A program made the position numbers and the translations under genes. Below, in pieces: positions 7,620-17,800 of a stretch of 33,428 bases of DNA (positions within the stretch are counted from its first letter, which is position 1; the number at the start of each line of letters is the position of its first letter). The notes beneath the pieces are model-generated. The model did not search any database. It had not been told where the DNA came from and saw only the letters and a program-made list of their open reading frames with translations. The stretch spans positions 1-33,428 of the forward strand of contig DAOUTG010000021.1 in the NCBI GenBank assembly GCA_030626845.1, written 5' to 3'. This stretch comes from Methylococcaceae bacterium. GTDB taxonomy: Bacteria > Pseudomonadota > Gammaproteobacteria > Methylococcales > Methylomonadaceae.

Positions 7620-9084
7620 ACACCCTTCTCAACAAGTAACTCAATTAAGAAAATCAGGTGATTTACAAAAGGCTTGGAATATTGGCTGTGCTGCTTTACA
7701 ACAAAACCCTAATGATACCTATTTGAAAGGAGCTTTTTTTTGGGTTTGTTATGACTACTTAAAAGCCGTGTAAAACCCAATTACTGAGCGAGGTAAAAAA
7801 AATGGAAATTTTCGCCCAAATGATAACGAATTTGGACGGATTGAATCATTATTAGGGAATGTAATGTGGCTTAATATTGAAACAGGAGGCTTTGAATATA
7901 GTCGTTTACTCCAATTATTTCGTAAAAATTTATCATTTTTTCCAAGTCTAGTTCATTGCTTATTAAATCATCAAGATACATTATTTACTGAGGAAGATAA
8001 ACAACCTTATCGGCATGATAAAGGCGAATCGCCTAGTTTAATGCTAAACAGTGCAAGACAAGTAGCAAAAGCTTGGATGGAATCAGGAGAACGTTTGAAT
8101 TTATCTATTGATAGTGTATTAAGTTTATTGGATAAAACAAGAATACAGACTCAAGATAATCAACATAAAATTTGGTTAGATTATGATGAGGCGAAGTGTT
8201 TAATAATGGCAGGGCGTAATAATGATGCTCGCGAATTTATAATTCCAGTTTTAAAAAAGAAACAATCTGAATCATGGGCATGGGGTGCTTTAGCAGCCAC
8301 ATATCGCAAAGAAAATACCAATGTAGCAATTACATTGTTTACACAAGGCTTATGTCATGCTCATGATGAAAAGTTTGCCTTACCCCTTCTCAAAGGGCTT
8401 GCTCCTTTACTAGCATCAAAAAGTTTTATTAAAGAAGCTTCAATGTGTATTCAAAAGGCTACTAATTGCTATCAAGAAAATGGCTGGAAAATAAAACCTG
8501 ACCTAGAGAAACTATTAAATGAATCTTGGTTTGATAGAACTGTAAATCTTAATGAGTTAAATTCATTTTTAGAACAGCAGTCGCAAGGAGCAATAGGTTT
8601 TTTATATGGTTCAACAAGATTAGCATTAGGACTAGTTATAAAATTGCATAAATCAGGTAAAGGGCTGAATCTTTACTTATCTGAAAATGAAACCATTTCT
8701 GTTCCTTTAAGATTATTCAAAAAACAAAAAACACCCGCATTAGGAAATCATGTCAACATTACTGTTTCAGAAGATAGGGAAGAAAAATCGGTCATTGCGG
8801 CTGAACTAACATCGCCTCAATATCTTTCAGGGGTTGAAAGTTTTCAAGGAACGTTAAATGTTAAAGAAAAAGGTTTTGGTTTTGTGGAAGATACGTTTAT
8901 TCCTGCTTTTTTAATTAAAGATGGTATAGATAATCAGTTAATTGAAGGTCTTCGTTTTAGACAGTTTGATAAGAAAAAAGAACGACTCGGTTGGTGTGCC
9001 GCATCAATAATAGCGATTGAAGAAAACGAAACCACAGCTCTTGAATACATCAACAGTCAAATACAAGAGATAAACGATGCCTGA
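7612..9084 (+). pseudogene. TPR plus cold-shock-domain protein, interrupted by one in-frame stop
   Basis: An ATG at 7612 overlaps the helicase stop by 8 nt and opens a frame (MAEHPSQQVTQLRKSGDLQK) that meets a TAA at 7771-7773 after 53 codons. The same frame then continues without another stop to 9084. Counting from ATG 7864, residues 112-210 look like TPR-type helical repeats and residues 328-380 look like a cold-shock/OB domain with RNP1-like KGFGFV at 336-341 and a GWCAA end. An earlier beta-rich stretch (242-315) may be a second OB fold. ATG 7864 has AGGGA upstream, so the 406-residue downstream part could be translated alone. Either the gene is a recent nonsense mutant, or the stop is read through, or the base is wrong. 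Its role, perhaps RNA or ssDNA binding beside the helicase, is inferred from domains and linkage. Confidence 0.65.
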
Positions 9085-9307
9085 AATCTGCCGCTTCTAT
9101 GGAATCATTATCAGAATGTACCTCATTGACCGCGAACACCCGCCGCAACCTATTTATATAAAATACGGAGAAAATGAAGCCGTTATGGAACTAACCCACC
9201 TCAACATCATAGAGGGAAAACTTCCTAAAAAATGCCGTCAACTTGTCAAAGAATGGGCTGAAATACATCAACAAGAACTGATTAAAAAATATGACTGTAA
9301 GGTATAA
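9077..9307 (+). CDS. DUF4160 domain protein
   Basis: This 76-residue protein begins MPEICRFYGIIIRMYL, the usual start of DUF4160, and ends with the typical LPKKCRQLVKEWAEIHQQEL helix. The conserved HNPPHFH-like stretch is degenerate here (REHPPQPIYIKYGE). DUF4160 genes are commonly paired with DUF2442 in arrangements resembling toxin-antitoxin loci; no DUF2442 gene follows. The ATG overlaps the preceding stop by 8 nt (ATGCCTGA), the same arrangement as the helicase/TPR junction, so it looks translationally coupled as the third gene of that operon. Confidence 0.75.
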   Translation: MPEICRFYGIIIRMYLIDREHPPQPIYIKYGENEAVMELTHLNIIEGKLPKKCRQLVKEWAEIHQQELIKKYDCKV

Positions 9308-9315
9308 ATGGGTGC

Positions 9316-9365
9316 TGGAGAGCTGACATCTTGTTGGTTATAGCCGCTTGGAAGACAGCTCTCCA
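9316..9365. terminator. Long hairpin between convergent DUF4160 and thiC genes
   Basis: Arms TGGAGAGCTG (9316-9325) and CAGCTCTCCA (9356-9365) are perfectly complementary. TCTT (9329-9332) and AAGA (9352-9355) extend the stem inward past a 3-nt bulge. It sits between two converging stops and is probably a bidirectional terminator, although no long T-run follows on either strand. Confidence 0.45.
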
Positions 9366-9392
9366 TCTTAAATTATTACCCTTTTATTTCCT

Positions 9393-11282
<1,890 letters not shown>

Positions 11283-11311
11283 TTACAAAAAAATTAAGGC
11301 GCAGAAAAACA

Positions 11312-11396
11312 TAAGGGGCTTTCCTACGCTGGGATTATCCAGGCTCAGGTTCAAAGGGTTTTTCTCAGCTTTATCTTAAAATAAAACACCCCTAGC
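11312..11396 (-). promoter_or_regulatory. TPP riboswitch (THI element)
   Basis: Read on the minus strand, the leader contains AGGGGTG, then CTGAGA, ACCCTTTGAACCTGA, and CTGGATAATCCCAGCGTAGG, then a closing CCCCTT. These are the conserved blocks of the THI box in the right order and spacing, with P1 formed by AGGGG and CCCCT. It ends about 45 nt before the thiC start codon. Whether it works by hiding the ribosome site or by termination is not clear; no strong terminator hairpin is visible. Confidence 0.95.
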
Positions 11397-11414
11397 CTTT
11401 ATAAGCAACCGTCT

Positions 11415-11443
11415 AAATTAAAGGATAACGGCTTGGATTGCAA
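11415..11443 (-). promoter_or_regulatory. Candidate sigma-70 promoter of thiC
   Basis: On the minus strand TTGCAA (11438-11443) and TAATTT (11415-11420) are separated by 17 bp and lie just upstream of the TPP riboswitch. Both boxes are moderate matches. Confidence 0.4.
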
Positions 11444-11610
11444 GTTAAATTCTAAAGTCTATTTTAGCAAGTTATTATAAATCAAAAGGTTTTGTTAGTT
11501 ATTTTATAGATTCCGCATTATTTATTTCTCTAAACGATATAGATAGGATTATTTAAGCTAAAATGTCGTTTTTTATCATTATTATCATTGAGTACTGTAG
11601 GGGAAACTGT

Positions 11611-13177
11611 ATGGATTTAAATAATATTAACTCACTCGAAAAAGCGGCTTCGTCAGCTAAAACTGAGTTAGTTAGAATTTCCATTGCGTTGTTATTTATG
11701 TTTGGGGTAATGATTTATGTCTTGGAAATGTCAGGGGGCATTGATAAGCATTTGTTATTAGTTGCCGCTGCTGTTATTGGAGGCTATATGGCCTTAAATA
11801 TTGGTGCAAATGATGTCGCTAATAATGTAGGCCCTGCGGTTGGCTCTAAAGCATTAACCATGGGAGGGGCAATATTAATTGCGGCTATATTTGAAGCAAT
11901 GGGCGCGATTGTTGCGGGAGGCGATGTAGTTAGTACTATTAAAAAAGGCATCATTGATCCCGCTATGATTGCTGATAGTGATACGTTTATTTGGTTAATG
12001 ATGGCCGCTCTTTTTGCTGCCGCTATCTGGTTAAATGTTGCAACGTTTGTGGGTTCACCCGTTTCAACCACGCATTCTATTGTAGGCGGGGTGTTAGGTG
12101 CTGGAATTGCAGCGGGTGGGTTTGGTATTGCCGATTGGGCTGTTTTTGGTAAAATTGCGGCGAGTTGGGTGATTTCTCCCTTATTTGGGGGCGTGATTGC
12201 AGCAAGTTTTCTTTATTTAATTAAGCGAACGATAACCTATCAAGATGAGATGTTATCATCAGCAAAAAAAGTAGTCCCTATTTTGGTGGCTTTAATGGTT
12301 TGGGCTTTTTCAACCTATCTGATTCTCAAAGGGCTAAAGAAAATTTGGAAAGTAGAGTTTAGTTCAGCCTTAATGATGGGGTTAGCCATTGCCGTCGTTA
12401 TTTTTGTTTTATGTCGCCCATTAGTTAAAGCGGCGGCGGATAAAATGAATAATTCCAAAGAAAGTGTCAATAGCTTATTTACCTTACCGCTTATTATTTC
12501 TGCCGCCTTACTCAGTTTTGCACATGGGGCAAATGATGTCGCTAATGCCGTCGGTCCGCTTGCTGCGATTAATGATGCTGTTTTTAGCGGTGGAGTCGTG
12601 ACTAAGGCCACTATTCCATTATGGGTAATGTTAGTAGGCGCAATCGGAATTGCATTAGGATTAGCACTTTATGGACCTAAGTTAATTCGTACTGTGGGGA
12701 GTGAAATTACTGAATTAGATAAAATGCGTGCTTTCTGTGTTGCTATGGCGGCCTCAATTACTGTGATTATTGCCAGTCAATTGGGTTTACCTGTTAGCTC
12801 GACGCATATAGCCGTAGGGGCTGTCTTCGGTGTGGGTTTTTTGCGTGAATATTTAAAACGTAGCTATGCTGTAATGATTGAGGAAATTAAATTACATCAT
12901 GCTGATAATAACTCAGAAGCTGTTGAAGCTTATTTAATGACATTTAAATCAGCTTCAATTACAACGAAAGGGCAAATGTTAATTGAGTTGAAAGCGAAGA
13001 CAAAAATTATCTTTAAGTAAAAAAGAACGTAAAGGTTTAAAACGTATTTATAACCAAGAAATAGTGAAACGTTCTCATCTTTATAAGATTGCGGCAGCAT
13101 GGGTTATTACCGTGCCTGTTTCCGCCATTTTAGCCGCTTTATTTTACTTTACAATTAGAGGGTTTATGTTGCCATAA
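11611..13177 (+). pseudogene. PiT-family inorganic phosphate transporter with a frameshift near the C-terminus
   Basis: This is a Na+ or H+ coupled phosphate permease. The two inverted PiT repeats are clear: GANDVANNVGPAVGSKALT in the N-terminal half and FAHGANDVANAVGPLAAI in the C-terminal half, joined by a hydrophilic stretch. I start it at ATG 11611 because AGGGGA lies just upstream; the longer frame from 11563 adds a non-family leader. The main frame stops at 13018-13020 after KTKIIFK. In the +1 frame the sequence continues LSLSKKERKGLKRIYNQEIV, and then a final membrane helix (AAAWVITVPVSAILAALF), to a stop at 13175-13177. That is the usual PiT C-terminus. One extra A in the run 13002-13006 explains the shift. 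It is either a real mutation, a base error or slippage. Confidence 0.85.
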
Positions 13178-13212
13178 ATCTAAATGCATCATCTATTTCC
13201 TCGGATTCAATC

Positions 13213-13221
13213 TGTTATAAT
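13213..13221 (+). promoter_or_regulatory. Extended -10 promoter of the dacC operon
   Basis: TGTTATAAT is a perfect TG-n-TATAAT extended -10 element 37 bp before the dacC ATG. No convincing -35 box is present, as is usual for extended -10 promoters. Confidence 0.5.
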
Positions 13222-13258
13222 GTCTATTATTTTTTACTGTTAGAAGTGGATAAAAGTT

Positions 13259-14431
13259 ATGCCTCCAATCCTTTGTCGTTACTTTTTTGTAACCGCTATT
13301 TTACTATTTTTCTCTATGTTACAAACCGTTAGTGCTGTTGATGATCGTATTTTAATGCCATCACCTCCTACCATTGTTGCAACAAGTTATATTTTAGAAG
13401 ATTTTGATAGCCATGAGGTGATCGTTGAGAAAAATGCAGATAAAAAGCTTTCTCCTGCAAGTTTAACTAAAATTATGACCGCTTATGTGGTTTTTAAGGA
13501 AATAAAAAACGGAAAGTTAAACTTAGAGGATAAAGTGACTGTGACCGAAAATGCTTGGAGAATGCCTGGGTCACGAATGTTTATTGAAGTTGGAACACAA
13601 GTTACGGTTGAAAACTTGTTAAAGGGACTTATTATTCAATCAGGTAATGATGCTAGTGTGGCATTAGCTGAACATATTGCTGTCACCGAAGAAAATTTTG
13701 TTATTCTAATGAATGAGGAAGCAATAAGGCTTAAGTTAACTAATACGCATTTTGAAAATAGTATGGGGCTTCCTACTGAAAATCACTACACTACGGCAAA
13801 AGATTTAGTGACTTTAACACGTGCATTAATTACTGATTTTCCTGAGTATTATGCTTGGGAGTCACAAAAAGAATTTACTTATAATAAAATTACGCAACGA
13901 AATCGTAACCGTCTTTTATGGAAAGATAATACAGTTGATGGTGTAAAAACAGGTCATACTGATGAGGCTGGTTATTGCATGGTTGCTTCGGCAAAGCGTG
14001 ATAACATGCGTTTAATTGCGGTGGTTATGGGGACTAAAAGTGAATCTGCACGTGCGACAGAATCCCAATCTTTACTTAATTATGGTTTTCGTTTTTATGA
14101 AACCCACCGACTTTATCAAGCACAGCAATCGTTGAAAGAAATTAGAATTTGGAAAGGTGAACATGAAAAACTTAAACTTGGGGTTGAAAAAGATATTTAT
14201 ATTACGATTGCAAAACGTTATTATGAAAATTTAAAGATTGAAACAAAAATAGATAAAAGGATTATTGCGCCTGTGATTAAAGGGCATCCTCACGGAACGA
14301 TTACTATTAGTCTCAAAGGTGAAGTTATTAAAAAAACACCTTTAGTTGCATTGGTAAGTATTGCTGAGGGGGGAATATTCCGACGTCTTTATGATCAGTT
14401 ATTACAATTAATTAATCAATTATTAGAGTAA
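13259..14431 (+). CDS. dacC: D-alanyl-D-alanine carboxypeptidase (PBP5/6-type, DacA/DacC family)
   Basis: This low-molecular-mass penicillin-binding protein trims the terminal D-Ala from peptidoglycan stem peptides in the periplasm. The 390-residue protein has an N-terminal signal peptide (hydrophobic residues 9-22, cleavage near VSA/VDD), the acyl-serine motif S68-L-T-K71, S128-G-N130, and K230-T-G232. The C-terminal beta domain is followed by an amphipathic helix (GGIFRRLYDQLLQLINQLL) that anchors the protein to the membrane surface. Its TAA overlaps the next ATG by one base (TAATG). The dacC-dat-ybeD order suits a muropeptide/D-amino-acid unit. Whether it is the DacA or DacC orthologue is not resolved. 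Confidence 0.93.
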   Translation: MPPILCRYFFVTAILLFFSMLQTVSAVDDRILMPSPPTIVATSYILEDFDSHEVIVEKNADKKLSPASLTKIMTAYVVFKEIKNGKLNLEDKVTVTENAWRMPGSRMFIEVGTQVTVENLLKGLIIQSGNDASVALAEHIAVTEENFVILMNEEAIRLKLTNTHFENSMGLPTENHYTTAKDLVTLTRALITDFPEYYAWESQKEFTYNKITQRNRNRLLWKDNTVDGVKTGHTDEAGYCMVASAKRDNMRLIAVVMGTKSESARATESQSLLNYGFRFYETHRLYQAQQSLKEIRIWKGEHEKLKLGVEKDIYITIAKRYYENLKIETKIDKRIIAPVIKGHPHGTITISLKGEVIKKTPLVALVSIAEGGIFRRLYDQLLQLINQLLE

Positions 14432-15276
14432 TGGAAAAAAATAAAGTTTATTTAAATGGGGCGTATTTACCCTTATGCGATGCAAAAATATCAGTTTTGG
14501 ATCGAGGGTTTTTATTTGGTGATGGGGTTTATGAGGTCATCCCTTGCTATAAAGGTGATTTTTTTGAGTTTGACGCGCATATTGAACGTTTAAAAAATAG
14601 TCTGGTAGGGATAAAGCTTGATTATGCTCGTACCACTGAGCAGTGGCGACAATTATTAGAGCCTCTCATTGATAATACCCGTAACCAATATATTTATTTA
14701 CATATAACCCGTGGGGTTGCGGCTAAAAGAGATCATGCGTTTCCAAAAGGGATTACGCCGACTGTATTTGCCATGTGTAATGATATTGTTACGGTTAAGA
14801 ATCGTGAACTAGGCATAAAAGGCGTTAGCCTAGATGATAATCGCTGGCATTTATGTAACCTGAAGTCAACGGCTTTATTGGCCAATGTTTTGTTGAAACA
14901 ACAAGCAATGGAAAACAATAATAGCGAGGCAATTTTGATTAAAGACGGTTATGTGACAGAAGGGGCTGCGAGTAATTTATTTGCTTTAATTAACGGCGTG
15001 TTAACAACCCCTCCATTAACAAATGATATATTACCTGGCATTACACGCGAAGTTATTTTAAAAATTGCTAAAGCAAACCATATTAAAGTGGTAGAACAGG
15101 AAATTTCTATGGAGGCTTTAAAAAAGGCAGAAGAAATTTGGTTAGTCAGTTCAACTCGTGAAATATTAGCGGTAGTTGAGTTAGATGGTATAAAGGTCGC
15201 AGAAGGGAAGGTGGGGCAATTATGGCATACTATCAATACACTTTTTCAAAACTATAAACATCAATCCAATGAGTGA
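14431..15276 (+). CDS. dat: D-amino acid aminotransferase (class IV PLP enzyme)
   Basis: This 281-residue fold-type IV aminotransferase has catalytic lysine K145 (NLKSTALL) and PLP-contacting E177 (VTEGAASN), positions that coincide with Bacillus D-amino acid transaminase numbering as I recall it. HITRGVAAKRDHAFP (91-105) matches the arginine/histidine patch that binds the substrate carboxylate in that enzyme, which favours D-amino acid transaminase over branched-chain aminotransferase or aminodeoxychorismate lyase. It would interconvert D-alanine and D-glutamate, fitting its coupling to a D-Ala carboxypeptidase (1-bp overlap) and to ybeD (8-bp overlap downstream). Confidence 0.88.
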   Translation: MEKNKVYLNGAYLPLCDAKISVLDRGFLFGDGVYEVIPCYKGDFFEFDAHIERLKNSLVGIKLDYARTTEQWRQLLEPLIDNTRNQYIYLHITRGVAAKRDHAFPKGITPTVFAMCNDIVTVKNRELGIKGVSLDDNRWHLCNLKSTALLANVLLKQQAMENNNSEAILIKDGYVTEGAASNLFALINGVLTTPPLTNDILPGITREVILKIAKANHIKVVEQEISMEALKKAEEIWLVSSTREILAVVELDGIKVAEGKVGQLWHTINTLFQNYKHQSNE

Positions 15277-15538
15277 AGAGCGTCTAGGTTTATTTGAATT
15301 TCCTTGTCAGTTCCCTATTAAAGCGATGGGAAAGGCAGAGATTGAATTTGATTTATTGGTAATAGATATTATTGCTCAATATGTGGATGCGTTGTCTGCT
15401 GATGCGGTTAAAACACGTCCGAGTAAAAATGGTAAATATCTTTCTGTTACAGTGACGATAGAGGCGAATAGCCAACAACAATTGGATGATATTTATCAAC
15501 AATTAAGTGACCACCCACGTGTTTTAATGGCTCTTTAG
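15269..15538 (+). CDS. ybeD: YbeD/DUF493 family protein
   Basis: This 89-residue protein has an ACT-like fold of unknown biochemical role. The pattern FPCQFPIKAMG, then VTVTIEANSQQQLDDIYQQL and HPRVLMAL, is the DUF493 signature. In E. coli the order is dacA-ybeD-lipB-lipA. Here the dac-ybeD linkage persists with a D-amino acid aminotransferase inserted between them, but lipB does not follow; instead there is a palindromic repeat and IS debris. The start overlaps the dat stop by 8 nt. Confidence 0.9.
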   Translation: MSEERLGLFEFPCQFPIKAMGKAEIEFDLLVIDIIAQYVDALSADAVKTRPSKNGKYLSVTVTIEANSQQQLDDIYQQLSDHPRVLMAL

Positions 15539-15554
15539 GAAGGGTAGCTAAAGC

Positions 15555-15594
15555 TGGGTTACACTTTTTTGCTAACGCAAAAAAAGCTAACCCA
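15555..15594. repeat. GGGTTA-type palindromic repeat
   Basis: TGGGTTA (15555-15561) pairs with TAACCCA (15588-15594), and TTTTTTGC (15565-15572) pairs with GCAAAAAA (15577-15584), around a TAAC loop with a 3-nt internal mismatch on each side. The TGGGTTA...TAACCCA form resembles dispersed palindromes common in gammaproteobacterial intergenic DNA. It directly follows ybeD and may also serve as its terminator. Confidence 0.6.
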
Positions 15595-15600
15595 TCTGCC

Positions 15601-15702
15601 GTGCATCGTCAGCATCAAGATGTTGATTATCAAACGCTAAAAAAAGCTGTTTTGGATATTCTGAAAAATTTTGGCTTAAAAAACAAGATAACTTTGGTAT
15701 GA
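15601..15702 (+). pseudogene. IS630-type transposase remnant (C-terminal end)
   Basis: An open stretch of about 33 codons reads VHRQHQDVDYQTLKKAV and then LDILKNFGLKNKITLV before a TGA. The LxNFGxKxKITxV ending resembles the C-terminus of IS630-family transposases (often NFGxKYxIxF). The upstream DDE core is missing. It has no good start codon or ribosome site, so it is probably debris. Assigned by pattern only. Confidence 0.4.
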
Positions 15703-15720
15703 TTACTTACAAAGCTACTA

Positions 15721-15903
15721 ATGACGAATCTAAACAAAACGCCACTAACAACTTCCCAGAAAATAGAGTGTGCTATAAAAGTATTAGAAAAGACTGCTGA
15801 AAATTCTTACCGCGATATTAAAACATTATTACCGATTATTAACCTAATGGTAAGTCTTGCTTATAAAAGTACCCAAATACGACAAGTGGATAACCCAATA
15901 TAA
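15721..15903 (+). CDS. Hypothetical small protein
   Basis: This is a 60-residue open frame starting MTNLNKTPLTTSQKIECAIK, with predicted helices and no recognised domain. No clear ribosome site precedes the ATG, and it lies directly after transposase debris, so it may be a chance frame or a further fragment. Confidence 0.25.
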   Translation: MTNLNKTPLTTSQKIECAIKVLEKTAENSYRDIKTLLPIINLMVSLAYKSTQIRQVDNPI

Positions 15904-15912
15904 TTTTTATAC

Positions 15913-15933
15913 CGATTAAAATCATTTTAATCG
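15913..15933. terminator. Candidate bidirectional terminator hairpin
   Basis: CGATTAAAA-TCA-TTTTAATCG is a perfect 9-bp stem with a 3-nt loop. It lies between the convergent 60-residue frame and the secreted-protein gene ending at 15939. It is AT-rich and lacks a long T-run, so strength is doubtful. Confidence 0.4.
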
Positions 15934-15938
15934 CGAAT

Positions 15939-16412
15939 TTAGTATTCTTCGCAATCATCCTCTACGGTTGTTTTAGTTTCAACAATTACCTCAAGCTCCG
16001 CCTTAGTTTCTACTTTGGCATCAGCAACTTTAATTAACCAACCTCCTTGCCCTTTACATTCAAGTTTTGCAGTAACATTAGCACTAATACGAACAAATTT
16101 TCCCGTATATTCAGCAGGTATTTTACTGGTTATAAGATAAAAGCTATTTTTGTTTTCAATCGTATACTTAATTGCTTTTTTCTTAATCGTTAATTTAAGG
16201 GTTTCAGCAGCAACTTTAGAGGATAATCTAAAGCTAAATTCAGATTCTGGCGCAACAACAATTCTTTCAGGCACTTTGTATATAGGTAATGAAAAGTGAT
16301 CAAAACGCGGTTTTTTACATTGCTCATCAACGGATTTTCCATTGTAAGCAGCTACATTATAACTGCTTATTAATGCAGAAAAAAGAAACAGTATTTTCAG
16401 TATTTTTTTCAT
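15939..16412 (-). CDS. Secreted protein of unknown function
   Basis: This 157-residue protein has a clear Sec signal peptide (KKILKILFLFSALISSYNVA, cleavage probably after VAA or YNVAA). The mature part has about 130 residues, is beta-rich, and contains two internal cysteines (in DEQCKK and KLECKGQGG) plus one near the acidic C-terminus (EDDCEEY). The mature part has alternating hydrophobic and charged residues of an immunoglobulin-like or beta-sandwich sort, but I recognise no family. It lies downstream of arsM on the same strand, about 100 bp away, with a palindrome between them, so it probably has its own transcript. Likely periplasmic. Confidence 0.6.
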   Translation of the reverse strand: MKKILKILFLFSALISSYNVAAYNGKSVDEQCKKPRFDHFSLPIYKVPERIVVAPESEFSFRLSSKVAAETLKLTIKKKAIKYTIENKNSFYLITSKIPAEYTGKFVRISANVTAKLECKGQGGWLIKVADAKVETKAELEVIVETKTTVEDDCEEY

Positions 16413-16445
16413 GATTTCTTGACCTTATTTTAATTATTAGAATCA

Positions 16446-16467
16446 TAAGTTATTAAAAAATAACTTA
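16446..16467. repeat. AT-rich palindrome between arsM and the secreted-protein gene
   Basis: TAAGTTATT-AAAA-AATAACTTA is a perfect 9-bp inverted repeat. Its position fits an arsM terminator or an operator of the downstream gene; the sequence does not decide between them. Confidence 0.45.
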
Positions 16468-16515
16468 ACTCTTGTAATTCAAACAGAAAACGTTAAGCTA
16501 TTCAAGTTCATTTAT

Positions 16516-17640
16516 TTAACAGCAACTATTCTCACTACAACCGCTATTATTTTGGTGTTGACTCCCTTTAGTTTCGGCAATAGATCTTAATTTACCCGGT
16601 TGACAGCTAGAAACGGTTTCTTTATAGTCTTCACTTGGGAGGATTCCAATAAAATCATCTCCATAAACGCCACCGGTTAATAAATTAAAAACCCGTTCAC
16701 AAACTGCCATCCGTTGCCCTCGTAAATAAACATAACCCTCATCATCATAAACCTCAGCAAAACCCCCTCGATAAATAACCGCATGACCTTTATCAATACA
16801 TGCCTCTGTTTGAGGTTTTACTGCGGTAATGGTAACTGAACGAAACTCTATGCCTTCAACCACTTTCCAAGGTTCAGATTCCCATTTATCATAAGCGACA
16901 GCGACAAAGCCTGCATCAACAAAAACTTGTAAAAAATCATGTTCTTGTAATGCGCCAGAAATACAACCACTCCACAACGCTTGATCTTGTTTTAAATGCT
17001 CAGGCACAGGCTCATCACTAACAATATCAGAAATAGCAATACGTCCTCCTGGTTTTGTTACACGAAAAATTTCTTGAATCATTTGCTGTTTATCACTATC
17101 GTGAACTAAATTTAAAACACAATTAGAGACGACTAAATCAACTGAATTATCGGTAATAAGCGGCGATTGTAAACGTTGTTGTTCTTGCCATGCACGAAGA
17201 TGAATGACATCTTCTGCATTATGAATCGGATTTTTTTGTAGATGATTATCTAATGCGGTTAAATTTAATGCTAAATCTTGAATTTGACCTTTAACAAATT
17301 GAACCCGATCTGTTCCGAGTTTTGTCGCCATTTCTTGTTGATATTTAACTGCCAAAGCTAACATATCATCATTCATATCTACGCCAATGACTTTACCGTT
17401 ATCACCGACTAATTGTGCTGCCATGTAGCATATTTTTCCAGAACCTGAGCCTAGGTCTAAAACCACATCCCCTTCTTTAACATAACGAGAAGGATCACCA
17501 CAGCCATAATCTTTATCTATAATTTCTTGAGGTAATAGTTTTAATAAACTACGGTCATAATCAACTGGACAACATAAATCTTCTTGTCGAACGTCTGCAC
17601 CTTCTGAATAGCGTTCTAATACACCGGCTTCTACAGTCAT
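16516..17640 (-). CDS. arsM: Arsenite methyltransferase (ArsM-like)
   Basis: This 374-residue SAM-dependent methyltransferase has motif I LDLGSGSGK at 61-69, VIGVDMND (84-91) and the post-core TKPGGRIAISDIVSDEPVP. Cysteines that could bind As(III) are C47 (DYGCGD), C174 (SNCVLNL) and C226 (WSGCISGA), besides the vicinal pair C23-C24 in DLCCPVDYD. The C-terminal part (YRGGFAEVYDDEGYVYLRGQ) and the Cys-rich tail SGCSENSCC are typical of the longer bacterial ArsM-like proteins. It would methylate arsenite to volatile or less retained species in the cytosol. No arsR or arsenosugar gene is adjacent, so regulation and the exact substrate remain open. Divergent from ctaA across 160 bp. Confidence 0.82.
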   Translation of the reverse strand: MTVEAGVLERYSEGADVRQEDLCCPVDYDRSLLKLLPQEIIDKDYGCGDPSRYVKEGDVVLDLGSGSGKICYMAAQLVGDNGKVIGVDMNDDMLALAVKYQQEMATKLGTDRVQFVKGQIQDLALNLTALDNHLQKNPIHNAEDVIHLRAWQEQQRLQSPLITDNSVDLVVSNCVLNLVHDSDKQQMIQEIFRVTKPGGRIAISDIVSDEPVPEHLKQDQALWSGCISGALQEHDFLQVFVDAGFVAVAYDKWESEPWKVVEGIEFRSVTITAVKPQTEACIDKGHAVIYRGGFAEVYDDEGYVYLRGQRMAVCERVFNLLTGGVYGDDFIGILPSEDYKETVSSCQPGKLRSIAETKGSQHQNNSGCSENSCC

Positions 17641-17800
17641 TTGTTATTCCTAAATTTTAAAATTAAGTATCAAAGAAAAGCTTATTTTAAAGCAAAGTGA
17701 GTCTGTGTAAACTTATTCCCATCAAAATTATCAACTTGACGAAAAGCATTGCCATCGCGTACCTTTTAATTATTCTCATTACTATAAGCTGAAAACTTTC

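Noticed and set aside
9077-9307. DUF4160 as half of a DUF4160/DUF2442 toxin-antitoxin-like pair
   Set aside because: No DUF2442 frame follows before the convergent thiC gene.
11563-11610. Upstream start for the phosphate transporter
   Set aside because: The added residues are non-family and ATG 11611 has a clear AGGGGA site.
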